This document shows positions 17,840 through 28,038 of a stretch of DNA of 46,222 nucleotides, one piece after another. The notes under the pieces were generated by a model. That model was not told where the DNA came from. It saw nothing but the letters and a program-made list of their open reading frames with translations, and did not search any database. Each line of letters starts with the position of its first letter. Positions within the stretch are counted from its first letter, which is position 1. Made by a program: the position numbers and the translations under genes. Origin of the DNA: Haloferula sp. BvORR071 (GTDB taxonomy: Bacteria > Verrucomicrobiota > Verrucomicrobiia > Verrucomicrobiales > Akkermansiaceae); contig NZ_BATP01000012.1 in the NCBI RefSeq assembly GCF_000739615.1, positions 1 to 46,222 of the forward strand, given 5' to 3'.

Positions 17840-20315
17840 CTATGGCGTCACCAACACCCGATAGAATCCCGCCGTCTCGCTCGCAGCCGGATCGCTAAAG
17901 CTCAGCACCGCTCCACTCCCCGCCTGAGCAGCCCCCACATCCACCCAAGTGCTGCTCATGCTCGTGGACCGCTGCAACCGGTAGGTATGCCCCGCGTAAC
18001 CCTGAATCGTTACCGTGAAACCATTCGTCCGGCTGGCACTGGCCACCTTCACCTTGCTCGAGTCCAGGACGACTCCCTGGTTCACGATTGCCTGCAAGGT
18101 CGCCGCCGGCACATCGGCGGTTAGAAGATCGAGCAGACCGGCATTGGTGAAGCTTCCGTTCAGCTCGAAGTCCGTGCCATTGGTCACCCGGAAAGTCCCA
18201 TTGTTCACCACATCGCCGTGGATGGTCAGCTTCCCGCCACAGTCGGCATGCACCGTCCCGTTGTTTACAAGATCACCGATCACCGTCCCGCAGCCATCTA
18301 ACAAGCCACCCGCATCGATCACCACCTGATCCATCCCCACCGTCCCACCTGCCAAGCGCAGAGTCGCCCCGCCCGCCACATCCAGGTCGCCACCGCTGCT
18401 CATCAGCACGCCGGAGACCGCGAGCGTGCCAGCCGTTACCGCGGTATCGCCGCCGTAGTTCGAGCTACCCGCAAGCGTCAACGTGCCCGTCCCCACCTTT
18501 GTCAGCGCCGTGGCATGCGGCGTCGCATTGCTGCCATTCGAAATCGCACCAGCAAACGTCGTGTCCGTATTGAGCGCCCCGACCACATAGGTATCCACCG
18601 CCGGCCCTGCCTGGTCACTGCCACGCAGCTGCGAACCCGTTGCACCGCTCAAGGCCCCTAGGGCGACGCTCACATCGCCAGTCGCGCGGTTGTTGATCAC
18701 CTGAGCCCCCGCGTCGAAGGCAATGTCTCCCCCGCCCCAGGCACCGCTGCTGGGATTGAAGCGCAGCGTTCCCCCTCCCCCGGTGAGGGCGATGCTTCCC
18801 GCGAAGTCATCGAGATTCCCCTGCAAGGTCATGACTCCACCGGCCGGGAACTGGATCGCCAGGCTTCCCGTCCCTGTCAGCGGTCCACTGAGTGTGTTAT
18901 TGCCACTGGTGACCCCGATGACGGAGCTGCCGCCGTTGCGGATCTCATTCGCCACCGAGAGCGATGCCACCCCAAGATTCAGCGTTGAGCTATTCAGCGC
19001 AACAAGCCCACTGCCCAGGGCCGTGGCACTGCCGATCGCAACCGTTCCACCGTTGATCGTCGTTCCCCGCGTATAGGTATTCGCGGTATTGATCGTCAGC
19101 GTGCCGATCCCGCTCTTCGTCAGCGCCGCCGATCCCGCGATGCTACCGCTGCCATTGAAGGTGTAAGCGGTGACGCTATTGGCCACGATCACATCCTGCG
19201 GCTGGAGTGCCCCGCTGAGCGTCACGGCGCCATTGGCTGCGCTGTCATTGAAGCTGACCGCATCAAGATTGTAGAAGTTCTCCGTGCCTCCGCCTTGGGT
19301 CCAGTTCGCCGCGCTATTGAGGTTCCAATTCACGCCCACCGAGCCGGTCCAGACCAGATTTGCCGCAGAGCCGGTCACGGCAAGCTGCACGAAGGGCGTC
19401 GTCGCACCGGCGGCGGAACTGCTGAGCGCAAAGCCTTGGCGAGTCGTCGCCGGCAGATTGTGCGTGAAGGCCGCCGAGTTGAGCGCGGTATTGTTGCCAC
19501 CATCGACCAAGCTATAGATGCCTGCTCCCAACCCGCCATTGAGCAGATTAAAAACAAAGTTCTGGGTGCCGCTGATCGTCAGCAAATTCTGGGTGGTGAT
19601 CCGGTCGTTGCCGCTGCCCGGATTACTGGAAAGATCGTAGTTCAGCGTCGCCCCATTCAAAGTCAGCGCTGCCAGCCGCAGCTGTCCCACCTGACCCGCC
19701 CCGGCTGGAATCAAGGCCGAGCCGCTCGCGGCAGTCACCGAGCCACCCACGGAATCCCCGATCCGCCCGATCCCACCGAGCTTCGCACCGTTGGCAATCG
19801 TCGTCGAGGTGCGGCCGAAGGTCCCGTTCAGCATGAAGGTTCCCGCGTTGATATTGGTCGCGCCGGTGTGGCTGCCGGGACCATTCCAGGTGAGCGTCCC
19901 CGTGCCCGTCTTCGTCAGCACCGTCGCCGAACCGCTGGCGGAGTCAGTGGAGCTGGTGCTGTTCGAGATCGAGCCGTCGAATGTCGTGCTCTTGTTCAGC
20001 GCCCCGATCGAATAAGTCAGCGCCCCCGCATAGTGCGCTCCGCCCAGCTTCGCCGTCGCCGTGCCTTGCAGCGCTCCGATGCTAAGGGTATTGCCGCCCG
20101 AGTTGTCCCGGCCTCCCAGGTTCACATTGTCCAGATTGACCGTCGCGGCATTCAGGTTGTTGAAGGAGCCATTGGTCGAGTCGCCGTTGAAGTTCGCACA
20201 GATCAGCGTCTGCGCTCCCGTCGCCGTTAGATTGAGCGTCCCATTGAATCCCGACCACGAGCCATTCAGCCGCGAGTCCTGGACTGCCGCACCGGTCACC
20301 TTGAGATTCAGGGTT
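17840..20315 (-). pseudogene. 3' part of a frameshifted PL1-PATR gene (PATR repeat region)
   Basis: About 820 residues of PATR beta-solenoid in the frame that continues the pectate lyase of 20308-22509 after one extra G. There is no signal peptide and no credible start of its own. The first codons read straight on from the upstream protein (G-T-L-N-L-K-V-T-G-A-A-V). Repeats include K-T-G-T-G-T-L-T-W-N-G-P-G and K-S-G-I-G-T-L-T-I-N-T-A-N-T-Y. The C-terminus ends G-F-Y-R-V-L-V-T-P, the same tail as on other intact secreted proteins here. An intact frame over 2.4 kb with a conserved tail argues that it is still used, or that the shift is recent or a sequencing error, rather than an old pseudogene. 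Confidence 0.6.
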
Positions 20316-22509
20316 CCCCCCCGTTTACTCCGCCGATCTTCATCTGCGGCGACATGTTCACGCTCACATTGCTGCCGCCCGGCACCGTGATCAGGTTCGG
20401 CAGCGTGTGCCCGCCGGTGAAGAGAGAGCTCAGCGTACCGCTGCGGAACTCGAGCGGGCCATTGCCCATGCTCGATCCATTGCCGATCACCACCGTGCCA
20501 CCATCGATCAGGATATCCAGCGGGAAGGTATTCCCACCCGTATTCGACAAGGTAAGCGTGCCGCTGCCCGACTTGCTGAGCGAGGCCGCCCCGCCAATCG
20601 CTCCGCTGCCCGTGAAGGTGTAATTCTTCGCGGAGTCAACCGTCACCGCCGAGGGCTGCACCGTGCCGGACACCGTGATGTTCGGCGAATTCAAACCGCT
20701 GTCGTCAAAGGTAGCTGTATCCGTGTCTCCCCAGCCGCTCGGTGTCTCGCCATCCAGCCACATCAGGTTGCTGGCGGTATTGTTCCAGGTATGCGAGCTG
20801 CCATTGCCCTTCCAGACCAGCGGCGAGGACACCGGATCCACCGGCAGCGGATCGCTGGAAACGAGAATCGCAAAGCGCTGCGTCCACGAACTTCCCTCCG
20901 CATCCGTGACATTGAAGTCAAACATCGCCCGGCCCGCGAAGCCCGCCGCCGACACGAAATGCGCCTGCGAATTCCCTCCTCCCGACAACGTCACCGCACC
21001 GCCCACTACATTGGAAACCGTGAAGACCGCTCCATTTGCAAAGCCGCGCGTGTAGCGGCTCAGGTCAATATCCAGCGCATTGTCCTTCAGCACCGCCCGG
21101 TGTGGGATTGCCATGTAGTGCAGATACTCCTCCAGCTGCGTGTAGCCCGCAGGCGTGCTCGGCGGGAAGAAGGTCGTACCGCTCACGAAGCCACCGGCAC
21201 TGGCCATCACCGTATTGTTGTTCGCCACCGTGTGGCTGTAGCCCACAGCCTTCTCCCAATAGTCCGGCATACCGTCCTGGTCGGTATCGGTCGGCGCGGG
21301 ACTGGAGATCAGGGTGCCGAAGCCACCGTTCGTCGCCCCCGATCCCCCGAGAGACCCATAAGTAATCCTGTGTCGCCGCTGGCTGGTCAAATTGTTCGTC
21401 AGGATCGTATTCAGCTCGTCCCGCAGCGGCCGGTTTGGATTCGCGTCCTGCCGCAGCGGCCCGCAGGCGGAGACCACCTTCTTGTAGGCGACCAGCGCAT
21501 TGGCATCCTCGGTCACTGGCACCCCGGTACCACGCGCCACCGGACTTCCAAGCAGGTTCACATTCGCCAGGCTGCTACCCAGGATGCTGCTACCCCGGTC
21601 GGTGCCATCGAGCACCCCATCCTTGTCGCTGTCGTACAGATTGCCGTTCACATACACCGAGAAATTCGGATTCCCGTTGCTGTCCTTGCTGGCACTCGCA
21701 AAGGGACTGCCAGAGGAGGAACTGGCGATGAAATAGCTGCCGACCACGTTCGTCTTCCAATCCGCCGGGGTCTGGGAATCGCCGAGGATGAAGCCGATGT
21801 CCCAATCGAAAGTCACATTGTTGACCCAGTCGAGCAGGCCGTCCGGCCGCGCCTTCGGATTGCGCGTGTGGTTGTGCGACCACAGCGAGTGGTGGACCGT
21901 CGCATGATTCACATCCCACAAGCCGCCCGCCGAGTGGGTCGCCAGGCCCCAGACATTGTTCGACCACTGGAAGGTCATGTTGTCCGGCGGCGTGTTGAAG
22001 CTGGAGAAGTTCTCGTCATGCGCGAACATCGCGTCGCAGTGATCGAACATCGTGTTCGTCGCCGTGCTGTCGATGTCGATGGCATCGCCCGCCCGTCCAT
22101 CGCGGAAGCGGATGAAGCGGAAGACGTTGTTGTTCCCGGAGACGCGGAAGGTCTCGTTCTTCAGTCCGAAGCCATCGCCCGGCGCGGTTTGTCCCGCCAC
22201 CGTGATCTTGCTGGCAGTCACCCGCAGCGTGCTCGAGATGGTGGTGTAGCCGCTCACATCGAAGACGATCGTCCGCCCGGCGGCAGGCACATTGGTGGTC
22301 AGCCCGTAGGCAAAGGACCCTGCCCCCGAGCCATTCGTATTCGTGACGTGATAGACGTCTCCGCCGCGTCCCCCCGTGGAATGTGCCGCAAAGCCCTCGG
22401 CACCGGGAAAGGCGGGAATCTGCGCATGAACCAGCCACGGGCACAGAGCCGCGAGGCCGGGAAGGATGAATCGGAGCGCTGGCGCAAGTGAGGTAGGGAC
22501 GGCTGGCAC
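20308..22509 (-). CDS. Secreted PL1 pectate lyase, 5' part of a frameshifted PL1-PATR gene
   Basis: A 733-residue frame, with signal peptide 1-29, then a PL1 beta-helix starting I-P-A-F-P-G-A-E-G-F and close in sequence to the enzyme at 1063: G-D-A-I-D-I-D-S, H-N-H-T-R-N-P-K-A-R with the probable catalytic arginine, and D-T-D-Q-D-G-M-P-D as a Ca loop. A cadherin/Ig-like module (D-I-D-L-S-R-Y-T to F-A-I-L-V) and the first PATR units follow. The frame ends early at a TGA eight bases past a 7-G tract (20316-20322). With 8 Gs it reads on into 17840-20315, giving one protein of about 1555 residues. The gene at 22534 stops 24 bases upstream, so both are probably one transcript from box 5. Confidence 0.82.
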   Translation of the reverse strand: MPAVPTSLAPALRFILPGLAALCPWLVHAQIPAFPGAEGFAAHSTGGRGGDVYHVTNTNGSGAGSFAYGLTTNVPAAGRTIVFDVSGYTTISSTLRVTASKITVAGQTAPGDGFGLKNETFRVSGNNNVFRFIRFRDGRAGDAIDIDSTATNTMFDHCDAMFAHDENFSSFNTPPDNMTFQWSNNVWGLATHSAGGLWDVNHATVHHSLWSHNHTRNPKARPDGLLDWVNNVTFDWDIGFILGDSQTPADWKTNVVGSYFIASSSSGSPFASASKDSNGNPNFSVYVNGNLYDSDKDGVLDGTDRGSSILGSSLANVNLLGSPVARGTGVPVTEDANALVAYKKVVSACGPLRQDANPNRPLRDELNTILTNNLTSQRRHRITYGSLGGSGATNGGFGTLISSPAPTDTDQDGMPDYWEKAVGYSHTVANNNTVMASAGGFVSGTTFFPPSTPAGYTQLEEYLHYMAIPHRAVLKDNALDIDLSRYTRGFANGAVFTVSNVVGGAVTLSGGGNSQAHFVSAAGFAGRAMFDFNVTDAEGSSWTQRFAILVSSDPLPVDPVSSPLVWKGNGSSHTWNNTASNLMWLDGETPSGWGDTDTATFDDSGLNSPNITVSGTVQPSAVTVDSAKNYTFTGSGAIGGAASLSKSGSGTLTLSNTGGNTFPLDILIDGGTVVIGNGSSMGNGPLEFRSGTLSSLFTGGHTLPNLITVPGGSNVSVNMSPQMKIGGVNGGEP

Positions 22510-22533
22510 GGGTTTCAGGGAAAATTGAGGGTC

Positions 22534-25500
22534 TTAGATCGCGGTCACCAGCAGACGCACGAAGCGCCGTTGCGATTCAGCGGGGAAATGCACGCTCACC
22601 CGCTCGGTCTCCGGATTCAGGGCGGTGACTTCAATGCTCACGCCAGCCGCTCCGTTCGCAGCATCCGTCCATGCATCGAGATCGGCGGAACTCTGCACCA
22701 CATCGGCAAAGCTCCCCCGGGCCCGCAATTTGCGGTCGTAGCTGAAACTCACCCCGCCACCCGTCCCGGGACTCATCACCGGACTCACGGACCCCGCGTC
22801 CCATGCCACCGGGCTCCCGCCCAAGAGGAACTCCAACGCATTCGCCAATCCATCGCGCTCGGGATCGCTTTCCGCGGCACCATCCGTCGCGGGGTCGAGG
22901 CCGTAGCCATTGAGAAAGATCTGGTAAGCACTGATCACCCTTACCCCGACCTCGCCGGACATCGAGTCGCCCGCGGAGTCCGTCACCCCGAAGCTGAAGC
23001 GCGCGATCCCACTGAAGCCCGCTGCCGGTGTGAAGCGCACGGTCTTGCCATCGCCGAGCAGCTGGACCGTGCCCGCCGTGGCAGATGCTGGAGCAATCGC
23101 CACAGTGCGGACCGGCGCTGCCGTGTAGCCCTTCGTCAGTGTGGCAAGATCGAGATCCACCGGCGTCCCTGCGGTCGTCTCGATCCTCGGCAGTGCCATC
23201 CAGGCGAGATAGTCGTCCAGTCTCGTGTAGCCGTCGTTCTCCGGATCGGCATTGGCCTCTGAGAAATCGCCCGCCGGGGATGAAGGGCTCGTGCCAATCA
23301 GGCTCTCCCACCAATTCGGCAATCCGTCGCCATCGCTATCCCAGTTTGCCGCTCTGGCCTCGCTCGGGTAGTTCTCCCAGCCGCCGACATCGTCCTGCGT
23401 ATTCGGCAGACCCGGGTAGCCGCCATAGGGACCAGTCCCGGTATAGGTGTAGGTCCCGCTCAAGGTCTCCTGGATCACGCGGGTATCATGCGTATCCAGT
23501 GGCCGGTTCGCTCCGACATCGGAGAGCACGCGCTTGTAGGCACTCAACGCCGTCTGCGTGCCTACGTAGTTCTCGAAGAAAGGCGCCGCCACGAAGGTCT
23601 CATAAGTCGGAGTCGGGGCGCCATTGGACACCACGCTGCGCCGGCCGGTGCTCTGGCTGGCTTCATTGAAATAACCCGCCATCACATTTCCGGTGAAGTA
23701 GCAGCGCTGCGAACCACCGAAGTCATTCTCGTGGTTCATCGTCACAGCATAGGGCACCAGCGTCGTCGCGGCTCCCGGCTTGTAGTAGTTGTTGACGAAG
23801 TTGACCTCCATCGCCCCGCCATCGGTGGTCCGGGACTTCCAGTTGTAGACCACGTTGTTGCGGATATCGAGCCGCCCCGAGAAGAAGCCCAAGGCATCGA
23901 CCCCGCCACCCATCGACCAATTCCGTCCCGAGCAATGCGCGAGCAAGTTGTGATGCAGGCTCGCGATATCCCCGCCGACCGTCGCGGCATAGCCGTGATC
24001 GGTGCCCGCCGGATAGTTCTGGTGCCCGGCGATCGCCAGCGCCTCCGAAATCAGCGTCTTCTGTAGCGTGATGTTCTTTGCCCCCCGGGAGCTGAAACCC
24101 TCGTCCATCGACCAACTGATCGAGCAGTGATCCATGATCGAATGATCGCAGCCTGCCAGGCCACCGCCGTCGATCGTCTGCCCGCTGATATTTCCCGGGC
24201 GGTTGCGTAGGAAGCGCACCACGGAATCGTTTGATCCGCTCAGCCCGAGCGGCCACTGCCGCAGGCAGATCCCCTTCCCCGGCGCTGTCTGCCCGGCGAG
24301 GGTGACAAAGGGCGAACTCAGCGTCAGCCGCCGGTCCAAGGTGATCATCCCCGCCACATCGAACACGATCACCCGCGGCCCCGTCTCGACTTCCACCGCG
24401 TGCCGCAAGGTCCCCGGCACCGGCGCCGCACTAGACGCGTAGTCCGCCAGCGAAGTGATGTGGATCACACGCCCGCCACGCCCCCCACGCGCGTAGCGCC
24501 CATAGCCCTCGGCTCCCGGGAAGGCCAACTGTCGCGGCCGGAAGCTCCACACCGGACCGGCGGTCACGTTGCCGAGTGCATCGATCTCATCCACCCGCCA
24601 GTAGTAGGTCGCGTGCTTGTTGGAGGCCGCCACCACGCGTGAAGTCCCGGTCTGGTTCCCTAGGAAGAGCGTCGAGGCGCGAGTCGCTGCAGCTACCGCC
24701 GTGCGATCCGTGCCCAAATAAACATCGTGCGATGCCGTATCGCCAGCCAATGCCGCCGACCAAGCAAGGTTCACCGTGCCCGCGTCGGCATCCACATGCC
24801 CGTTGCCATCGGCGGGCGATGGAGTATTGGCAATTCGCACCGCATTCGGTGTGTCAATCTCGAAGCCGTTGATCATCGCATTGCGGATTGTCACCCCGGC
24901 CGCCGTATTTGTCTCCGCGGCAAAGATGATCTCGGTGACATCCGCAGGCCCGCTCACCGTGAAGCTCACATAGGCGCTCGCCGCCGCAACATTCGACGCG
25001 GCGCGGATCGATGGCTGGAGATGGTCCACCGCCAGCACGCCATTCACGAGGATATCAATCGGTCCCAGCGACCCGGCCGGAATGCTGTCCCAGGCGTTGT
25101 GGTAGCTCAACAAGGTATGCGGCCCGGCATTCAGTCCCGCGATCGTCATCCGCAACTGCCCACCCGTCGCCAAGTTCGCCGGTGCAACCGTGAGACCATC
25201 GCTCACCAGCTTCGCGCTTCCTTCCGCTCCGGCCTTGTACCAATTGCTCAATAGTCCCGTCCCTCCCGCCGCAGCAGAAGCCGCCGTCTGCACAAAAGTC
25301 ACCGTGACATTCTCATTCGCCGCTGTCGTGAAACTCCGGCTCACCGCATTGGTCCCCGTCGCGGCACCGTTGGTATTGTCCAAGCTCCAGCGCGTGTAGC
25401 CCAACTCCGTCACCGCCGCCGTATTGTTCGCGTCGCGGTTGATGTCCACGCGCAACTCGCCGGCATGCACCATCGCCGCACTCGCCAGCACACCGACACT

Positions 25501-25545
25501 AACAATCGCTCCTTGGGTTCGCAGCTTGGCCATCGGGTATTTCAT
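22534..25545 (-). CDS. Secreted multimodular pectate lyase, PL1 type
   Basis: A 1003-residue protein. The ATG at 25545 is chosen because AGGTAGGA lies just before it, a signal peptide follows (1-28) and the regulon box ends 23 bases upstream; the frame is open further up without support. Modules in order: an N-terminal beta-sandwich with a lectin-like look (about 30-235), a fibronectin-III-like module (about 250-338), PL1 beta-helix (about 340-720, starting F-P-G-A-E-G-Y-G-R-Y), Ca loop D-S-D-G-D-G-L-P-N-W-W-E (about 735-746), cadherin/Ig-like module (about 790-875) and a C-terminal domain ending R-F-V-R-L-L-V. The helix differs more from the other two PL1 proteins and lacks H-N-H-T-R-N-P-K; R-N-W-S near 541 is the candidate region for the catalytic arginine. 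Confidence 0.83.
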   Translation of the reverse strand: MKYPMAKLRTQGAIVSVGVLASAAMVHAGELRVDINRDANNTAAVTELGYTRWSLDNTNGAATGTNAVSRSFTTAANENVTVTFVQTAASAAAGGTGLLSNWYKAGAEGSAKLVSDGLTVAPANLATGGQLRMTIAGLNAGPHTLLSYHNAWDSIPAGSLGPIDILVNGVLAVDHLQPSIRAASNVAAASAYVSFTVSGPADVTEIIFAAETNTAAGVTIRNAMINGFEIDTPNAVRIANTPSPADGNGHVDADAGTVNLAWSAALAGDTASHDVYLGTDRTAVAAATRASTLFLGNQTGTSRVVAASNKHATYYWRVDEIDALGNVTAGPVWSFRPRQLAFPGAEGYGRYARGGRGGRVIHITSLADYASSAAPVPGTLRHAVEVETGPRVIVFDVAGMITLDRRLTLSSPFVTLAGQTAPGKGICLRQWPLGLSGSNDSVVRFLRNRPGNISGQTIDGGGLAGCDHSIMDHCSISWSMDEGFSSRGAKNITLQKTLISEALAIAGHQNYPAGTDHGYAATVGGDIASLHHNLLAHCSGRNWSMGGGVDALGFFSGRLDIRNNVVYNWKSRTTDGGAMEVNFVNNYYKPGAATTLVPYAVTMNHENDFGGSQRCYFTGNVMAGYFNEASQSTGRRSVVSNGAPTPTYETFVAAPFFENYVGTQTALSAYKRVLSDVGANRPLDTHDTRVIQETLSGTYTYTGTGPYGGYPGLPNTQDDVGGWENYPSEARAANWDSDGDGLPNWWESLIGTSPSSPAGDFSEANADPENDGYTRLDDYLAWMALPRIETTAGTPVDLDLATLTKGYTAAPVRTVAIAPASATAGTVQLLGDGKTVRFTPAAGFSGIARFSFGVTDSAGDSMSGEVGVRVISAYQIFLNGYGLDPATDGAAESDPERDGLANALEFLLGGSPVAWDAGSVSPVMSPGTGGGVSFSYDRKLRARGSFADVVQSSADLDAWTDAANGAAGVSIEVTALNPETERVSVHFPAESQRRFVRLLVTAI

Positions 25546-25568
25546 TCCTACCTCTCCCTCTACTCGTC

Positions 25569-25600
25569 GCCTACCGGCCATTTCTGCAAAGAACCTTGAG
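25569..25600 (-). promoter_or_regulatory. Pectin-regulon box 5 (upstream of PL1 gene 25545)
   Basis: Minus strand: CTCAA (4 of 5), 5 bases, exact TTTGCAGAA, 8 bases, TAGGC (3 of 5 to TATAC). It ends 23 bases before the ATG. It probably drives 25545 and the following frameshifted PL1-PATR gene. Confidence 0.65.
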
Positions 25601-25662
25601 AATTGTGCCCTACCCGTCCGGGTTACTCGCGATGTACAACCCACGGACGGCCCACTGGGTAC

Positions 25663-25678
25663 GCCGACTTCAGTCGGC
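25663..25678. terminator. Small hairpin after the uronate operon
   Basis: GCCGACT, TC, AGTCGGC: a perfect 7-bp stem with a 2-base loop. It lies about 95 bases past the stop of the esterase gene that ends the operon and before box 5 of the next unit. No T-run is seen. It could be a terminator or a short dispersed palindrome. Confidence 0.4.
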
Positions 25679-25771
25679 CTGAACACACCCTTCCAGTCCG
25701 CCCCATCAAGAATGCTGATCTCAAACCTCATCCCACGGCCAAGCTTCCTCCAGAAGCCTCTCAAACCGAAA

Positions 25772-26605
25772 TCACTGCTTCCCCCATACCCCCTTCAACC
25801 ACTCCGCCACCTTCTCCCCATACTCCGGCGAGAACTTCCCCCAATCCGCAATCCGATGCTGTGCATCCTTCATCTCAAAAACCTCACAAGCCACCTCCAC
25901 CTTCTTCAAGCGTTCCGCAAAGGCCAAGGTATCCAGATGCCGCACCGACTTGTCGGCTGTGCCCTGCACTAACAGAAAAGGTGGCAAACCTGCCCTTACC
26001 TCCTCCGCCGGAGAAATCGTCGCAATCTTCTTCAGAGCCGCCTCATCCATGGCCTCGGGAAGATCCAGCAAGTTCCGCATCGCCGGCCCTACCACCGGTC
26101 CACGTCGCTTCGTATCCTCCACCAGCTCCACCGCCGGCGCCAAGCCTACCACCGCCTGGACCCGCGCCTCTCCCTCAGCACGAATCGCCGCCAGCGCCGC
26201 CAACTGCCCGCCCGCCGAATATCCAACCAAGGCAACCCGCTTGGGATCGCAGCGATACTCCGCCGCATGCGCCTTCACCCAGCAGATGGCCGCCTGCACA
26301 TCCTCAATACACGCTGGCCAGCGGTGCTCGGGTGCCAACCGGTAGTTGATTGAGAACCATGCAATCCCCGACTTTGCCAGAGGCCCTTCCAAGGCCCCAA
26401 AGTCTTGGGCTTTATCCCCGCTGCCCCAACCGCCGCCATGGATTAGGATTGCGATTGGGAATGGCCCATCACCCTCCGGCACCACCGCATCCAACCGCAG
26501 ACTCACATCCCCGGCCTTGGCATACTCCACATCCACCAAGCGCTTCTCTTCCGCAGCCACCACCGGCAGGCAAACAAGCCCCAGCAAAATCAGAAGCGGT
26601 CTCAT
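25772..26605 (-). CDS. Secreted alpha/beta-hydrolase esterase, last gene of the uronate operon
   Basis: A 277-residue alpha/beta hydrolase of the BD-FAE / lipase-esterase type. Residues 1-18 are a signal peptide. H-G-G-G-W-G (about 56-61) forms the oxyanion hole, G-Y-S-A-G-G holds the nucleophile serine (about 143), D in Q-G-T-A-D-K-S and H in D-A-Q-H-R complete a triad. In this position it is likely to remove acetyl or other ester groups from pectin fragments, but the substrate is inferred only from context. Its ATG overlaps the uxaC stop by 4 bases (ATGA), so translation is probably coupled. Confidence 0.8.
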   Translation of the reverse strand: MRPLLILLGLVCLPVVAAEEKRLVDVEYAKAGDVSLRLDAVVPEGDGPFPIAILIHGGGWGSGDKAQDFGALEGPLAKSGIAWFSINYRLAPEHRWPACIEDVQAAICWVKAHAAEYRCDPKRVALVGYSAGGQLAALAAIRAEGEARVQAVVGLAPAVELVEDTKRRGPVVGPAMRNLLDLPEAMDEAALKKIATISPAEEVRAGLPPFLLVQGTADKSVRHLDTLAFAERLKKVEVACEVFEMKDAQHRIADWGKFSPEYGEKVAEWLKGVWGKQ

Positions 26606-28035
26606 GCCGCTCGTGCGGCTGCAGCCGCTTCACCGAATTCCAGCCCGAAGTAATCCCGCGCATTGCTGAAGCAAATATCGCGGACCATCTTCCCTAACAG
26701 TCTCATATCCCGCGGCAGCTCGCCATTCACCACATCCTTGCCGATCAGGTTGCACAGGATCCGTCGGAAATACTCGTGCCGCGGGTAGCTCAGGAAACTC
26801 CGTGAGTCCGTGAGCATGCCCACAAAGCGGCTCAGCAGCCCGAGGTTCGAAAGCGAATTGAGCTGCCACTCCATCGCTTCCTTCTGGTCGAGGAACCACC
26901 AGCCACTGCCGAACTGGATCTTGCCCGGCACCGTGCCGTCCTGGAAGTTCCCTATCATCGTTCCGAACAGGTAGTTGTCGGCCGGATTCAGGTTGTAGAT
27001 CACCGTCTTCGGCAAGCGATCGTCCTGATCCAAGCGATCGAGGTATCTCGCCAGCGCTGCAGCCTGCGGCTGGTCGCCAATCGAATCGAAACCCGTATCC
27101 GGCCCCAGCGCCCGCAGCAGGCGGCTGTTGTTGTTCCGCAAGGCCCCGAGATGCAACTGCTTGGTCCAGCCCTTCTCCGCATCGAGATGCCCGAAGAACA
27201 GCATCACAAAGCTGCGGAAATCCGCAGCCTCTTGTGGAAAAACCTGCTTGCCGCTCCGCACCGCATCGAAGATCCGCGCCGCCTCCCGTTCCGTGCAATC
27301 CTCCGCATCCAAAGCGTTCAGCCCGTGGTCCGAAAGCCGCCCGCCCATCGAGTGGAAGTAATCGTGCCGCTGCTTCAGCGCCTCCAGGAAGCCATTGAGA
27401 TTGCCGCAATCCACTCCGCTAGCCGATGACAGCTTGTCCGCCCAAGCATTGAATGCGAGGGCCTGATCCACCGCCAGCGCCTTGTCCGGGCGGAAGGTCG
27501 GATAGACCCGGGTCGCCAGCGCGCCATCCTCCCGGATCTTGCGGTGATGCTCCAAGCTATCGGTCGGATCATCCGTAGTGCACAGCACGGCAACCCGACT
27601 GCTTGTTAGAAGCTCATGCACCCCCGTGCTAGCCAGGCGCTCGTTCGCGGTCTGCCAGATCGAGCCGGCACTCGACTCATCCAACAAATCATCGATCCGG
27701 AAGTAGCGCAGTAGCTCCAGATGCGTCCAGTGATAGAGCGGATTGCGCAGCGTCCGCGGCACCGTCCGCGCATAGGCATCGAACTTCTCGCGGTCGCTGG
27801 CATCACCGGTACAGAAGCGCTCTGCCACGCCGTTCGCGCGCATCGCCCGCCACTTGTAGTGATCCCCCTCCAGCCAGATGCGGTAGAGATTCTCGAAGTG
27901 CCGGTTCCCCGCGATCTGGTCCGGCGGCAGATGGCAGTGGTAGTCGAAGATCGGCTGCTGCTTGGCGTGATCGTGATACAGCTCCCGCGCCACATCGCTC
28001 TGGAGCAGGAAGTCGTCAGTGATGAAAGTCTTCAT
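26602..28035 (-). CDS. uxaC: Uronate (glucuronate/galacturonate) isomerase UxaC
   Basis: A 477-residue cytoplasmic enzyme, normal length for the family. It converts D-galacturonate to D-tagaturonate and D-glucuronate to D-fructuronate, the first step of the isomerase pathway. Seen: N-terminal F-L-L-Q-S-D-V-A, the metal-binding D-Y-H-C-H-L (about 31-36), C-T-T-D-D-P-T-D-S, the segment N-N-N-S-R-L, and D-S-R-S-F-L-S-Y-P-R-H-E-Y-F-R-R near the C-terminus, all typical of UxaC. It sits between the GH43 gene (3-base gap) and the esterase gene (4-base overlap), in the same operon as ExuT. The next pathway enzymes are not in this window. Confidence 0.96.
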   Translation of the reverse strand: MKTFITDDFLLQSDVARELYHDHAKQQPIFDYHCHLPPDQIAGNRHFENLYRIWLEGDHYKWRAMRANGVAERFCTGDASDREKFDAYARTVPRTLRNPLYHWTHLELLRYFRIDDLLDESSAGSIWQTANERLASTGVHELLTSSRVAVLCTTDDPTDSLEHHRKIREDGALATRVYPTFRPDKALAVDQALAFNAWADKLSSASGVDCGNLNGFLEALKQRHDYFHSMGGRLSDHGLNALDAEDCTEREAARIFDAVRSGKQVFPQEAADFRSFVMLFFGHLDAEKGWTKQLHLGALRNNNSRLLRALGPDTGFDSIGDQPQAAALARYLDRLDQDDRLPKTVIYNLNPADNYLFGTMIGNFQDGTVPGKIQFGSGWWFLDQKEAMEWQLNSLSNLGLLSRFVGMLTDSRSFLSYPRHEYFRRILCNLIGKDVVNGELPRDMRLLGKMVRDICFSNARDYFGLEFGEAAAAARAA

Positions 28036-28038
28036 GTC

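Noticed and set aside
20407..22491. 694-residue plus-strand frame opposite the PL1 gene
   Set aside because: Mirror frame of the real lyase gene; Arg-rich composition and no recognisable domain.
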